The notes below the pieces were generated by a model. That model was not told the origin of the DNA, did not search any database, and saw only the letters and a program-made list of their open reading frames with translations. DNA of 6,071 bases, taken from positions 1 through 6,071 of the forward strand of contig DGOW01000009.1 in NCBI GenBank assembly GCA_002390225.1, written 5' to 3'. Origin of the DNA: Gemmatimonadales bacterium UBA4456 (GTDB taxonomy: Bacteria; Gemmatimonadota; Gemmatimonadetes; Longimicrobiales; Gaopeijiaceae). The translations under genes and the position numbers were made by a program. The first letter of the stretch is position 1, and every line of letters begins with the position of its first letter. Below, in pieces: positions 5,035-6,071 of the stretch.

Positions 5035-6071
5035 GTCGTCGAAGGCTCTGAGAGAGTCGTAAGGTCGGAATGTGTCGCTCGTGGACTCGGCGACCGCCCG
5101 GACAAGCTTCGACTGAGGTTCCAGGATGTCCACCCCATGGCGAGAATCAGCCAAGTGATCGGCTCCGTATGGGACTGCTGGAACAGATTGAATACAAACA
5201 TGGCGGCGACCAAGGCGCGAGTCTGGATATTGCGGCGGTACGCTTCCAGAAAGATGATTCCGACCAGAACAGCAGCAAACACTCCAGATTCTGCGAACAT
5301 AGTGATCAGGAGGGAATGGAAGTTGCCGTACTCATTTCCCGGAAAAATCGACTGGGTTTCGAGGAACGCATTACCGTAGCCAATCCCGATCAACAGCTGT
5401 TTGGCGTTCTCCGTGGCGACTTCGAGACCGAGCAGAATGAGCTGCACGTGCTCACTGCTCGAACCTTCGTCGAGCGTCAAACGTGTTCCGAGCATCCGGC
5501 CGATATCGTCGAGAACGTCGGTGCCTGAAGGTGACACGACGTAGGGGATCAGCAGGGTGAGGGTGCACCCGAGAAGCAGCAGGATTCGCTGGCGCGTCAC
5601 GGTGAACTGCCTCCCCGAAAACGCGTGCCACGCCGCGCAGATCAGTCCGGCGAGCACGGCCGATCGCGACAGTGTCGCCAGGACGGCGACTGCACCCAGC
5701 GCCAGCCAGCGATTTCGCGTCCTGTCCTGGGGGCCACAGGTCCACATCAACCAGGTGAAGATGATGATGCCCAGCCCACCGAGGTTGGGGTCTGAACTCA
5801 GGCCCGTAAGACGTGGGATCACGCCGAAATACAGACCAGGGCGAAAGTCGACAAAACCACCGCTCAACCATGCCGGTTCGGCAATCCAGGTCACCAGCTG
5901 AAGAACGTCTGCGACGAGGACCGCGATGAGACCCCACTTGGCCCCGAGATACACGATGTGGATCGAGTCGGGTCTTGCCAGGAAGGAGAGGCCGACCGCG
6001 AGCACGAGATAGACCTGCACCACCAGAAGTGCGACCCGACGAGCGGACGTCGCGATGTCGTAGCTCGCAAA
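5031..6071 (-). CDS. O-antigen polymerase/ligase-like membrane protein, N-terminus cut by right edge
   Basis: 346 residues are visible and the frame is open to the edge. Upstream of GTG 6023 the reading continues as FASYDIATSARRVALL, so GTG 6023 is not the true start. About eight hydrophobic segments are visible (roughly 13-31, 39-63, 97-112, 122-149, 163-179, 253-276, 284-297, 305-317). Family marks are 'PRLTGLSSDPNLGGLG' (86-101), matching the R..G...DPN pattern of the Wzy_C/O-antigen ligase family, 'LATLSRSAVLAG' (131-142), and a periplasmic loop with 'SEHVQLILLGLE' (206-217), 'GIGYGNAF' (229-236) and 'FHSLLITMFAESG' (251-263), including the conserved histidine. The protein should polymerise lipid-linked repeat units, or ligate a finished chain, on the periplasmic face. 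Polymerase (Wzy) is favoured because a chain-length gene follows directly; sequence alone does not separate the two roles. The C-terminal tail (about 325-346) is polar. The stop overlaps the next gene's start as GTGA. Confidence 0.88.
   Translation of the reverse strand, partial: FASYDIATSARRVALLVVQVYLVLAVGLSFLARPDSIHIVYLGAKWGLIAVLVADVLQLVTWIAEPAWLSGGFVDFRPGLYFGVIPRLTGLSSDPNLGGLGIIIFTWLMWTCGPQDRTRNRWLALGAVAVLATLSRSAVLAGLICAAWHAFSGRQFTVTRQRILLLLGCTLTLLIPYVVSPSGTDVLDDIGRMLGTRLTLDEGSSSEHVQLILLGLEVATENAKQLLIGIGYGNAFLETQSIFPGNEYGNFHSLLITMFAESGVFAAVLVGIIFLEAYRRNIQTRALVAAMFVFNLFQQSHTEPITWLILAMGWTSWNLSRSLSGRSPSPRATHSDLTTLSEPSTT

Noticed and set aside
5035..5154. N-terminal extension of the chain-length protein from TTG 5154
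   Set aside because: It would overlap the upstream gene by 124 bases and use a rare TTG start, whereas GTG 5034 gives a coupled GTGA overlap and normal family length.
5070..5528. 152-codon plus-strand open frame opposite the polymerase-like gene
   Set aside because: Shadow of the membrane protein; the translation is polar and of low plausibility.

Overview
The window is a piece of an exopolysaccharide or capsule export locus from a GC-rich Gram-negative bacterium. All five genes have recognisable family features except one lipoprotein of unknown role. The best guess for the organism is Gemmatimonadota or a neighbouring phylum. The clues are the style of the long export protein (a helical N-terminal region, then 'FGHDIFRRG', then the export domain), the style of the chain-length protein, and the lack of Shine-Dalgarno sequences at every start. 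This is inference from remembered family resemblance, not from a search.

Layout from left to right: (1) minus strand, left edge to 641: N-terminal 213 residues of a long Wza-like export protein, cut by the window edge. (2) 642-905: divergent intergenic region with a candidate promoter and a palindrome-containing motif. (3) plus strand, 906-1925: family 2 glycosyltransferase. (4) minus strand, 1922-2608: a second, compact Wza-like export protein whose stop codon interlocks with that of the glycosyltransferase. (5) 2609-2749: a second divergent intergenic region carrying the same palindrome motif. (6) plus strand, 2750-3394: lipoprotein with two beta-sandwich domains. (7) minus strand, 3409-5034: Wzz/GumC-type chain-length protein without a kinase domain. 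(8) minus strand, 5031 to the right edge: O-antigen polymerase/ligase-like membrane protein, missing its N-terminus, joined to the chain-length gene by a GTGA overlap.

Together these make most of a Wzy-dependent pathway. The glycosyltransferase adds a sugar to the lipid-linked repeat unit, the Wzy-like protein joins units in the periplasm, the Wzz-like protein sets chain length and bridges the periplasm, and the Wza-like proteins carry the chain to or through the outer membrane. The flippase, initiating transferase and any tyrosine kinase are not in the window. I found no mobile element, RNA gene, CRISPR array or clear intrinsic terminator. The most unusual features are the strand alternation, with two plus-strand genes set between minus-strand export genes, and a composite motif shared by both divergent intergenic regions. 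I did not find evidence of a wholly new system.
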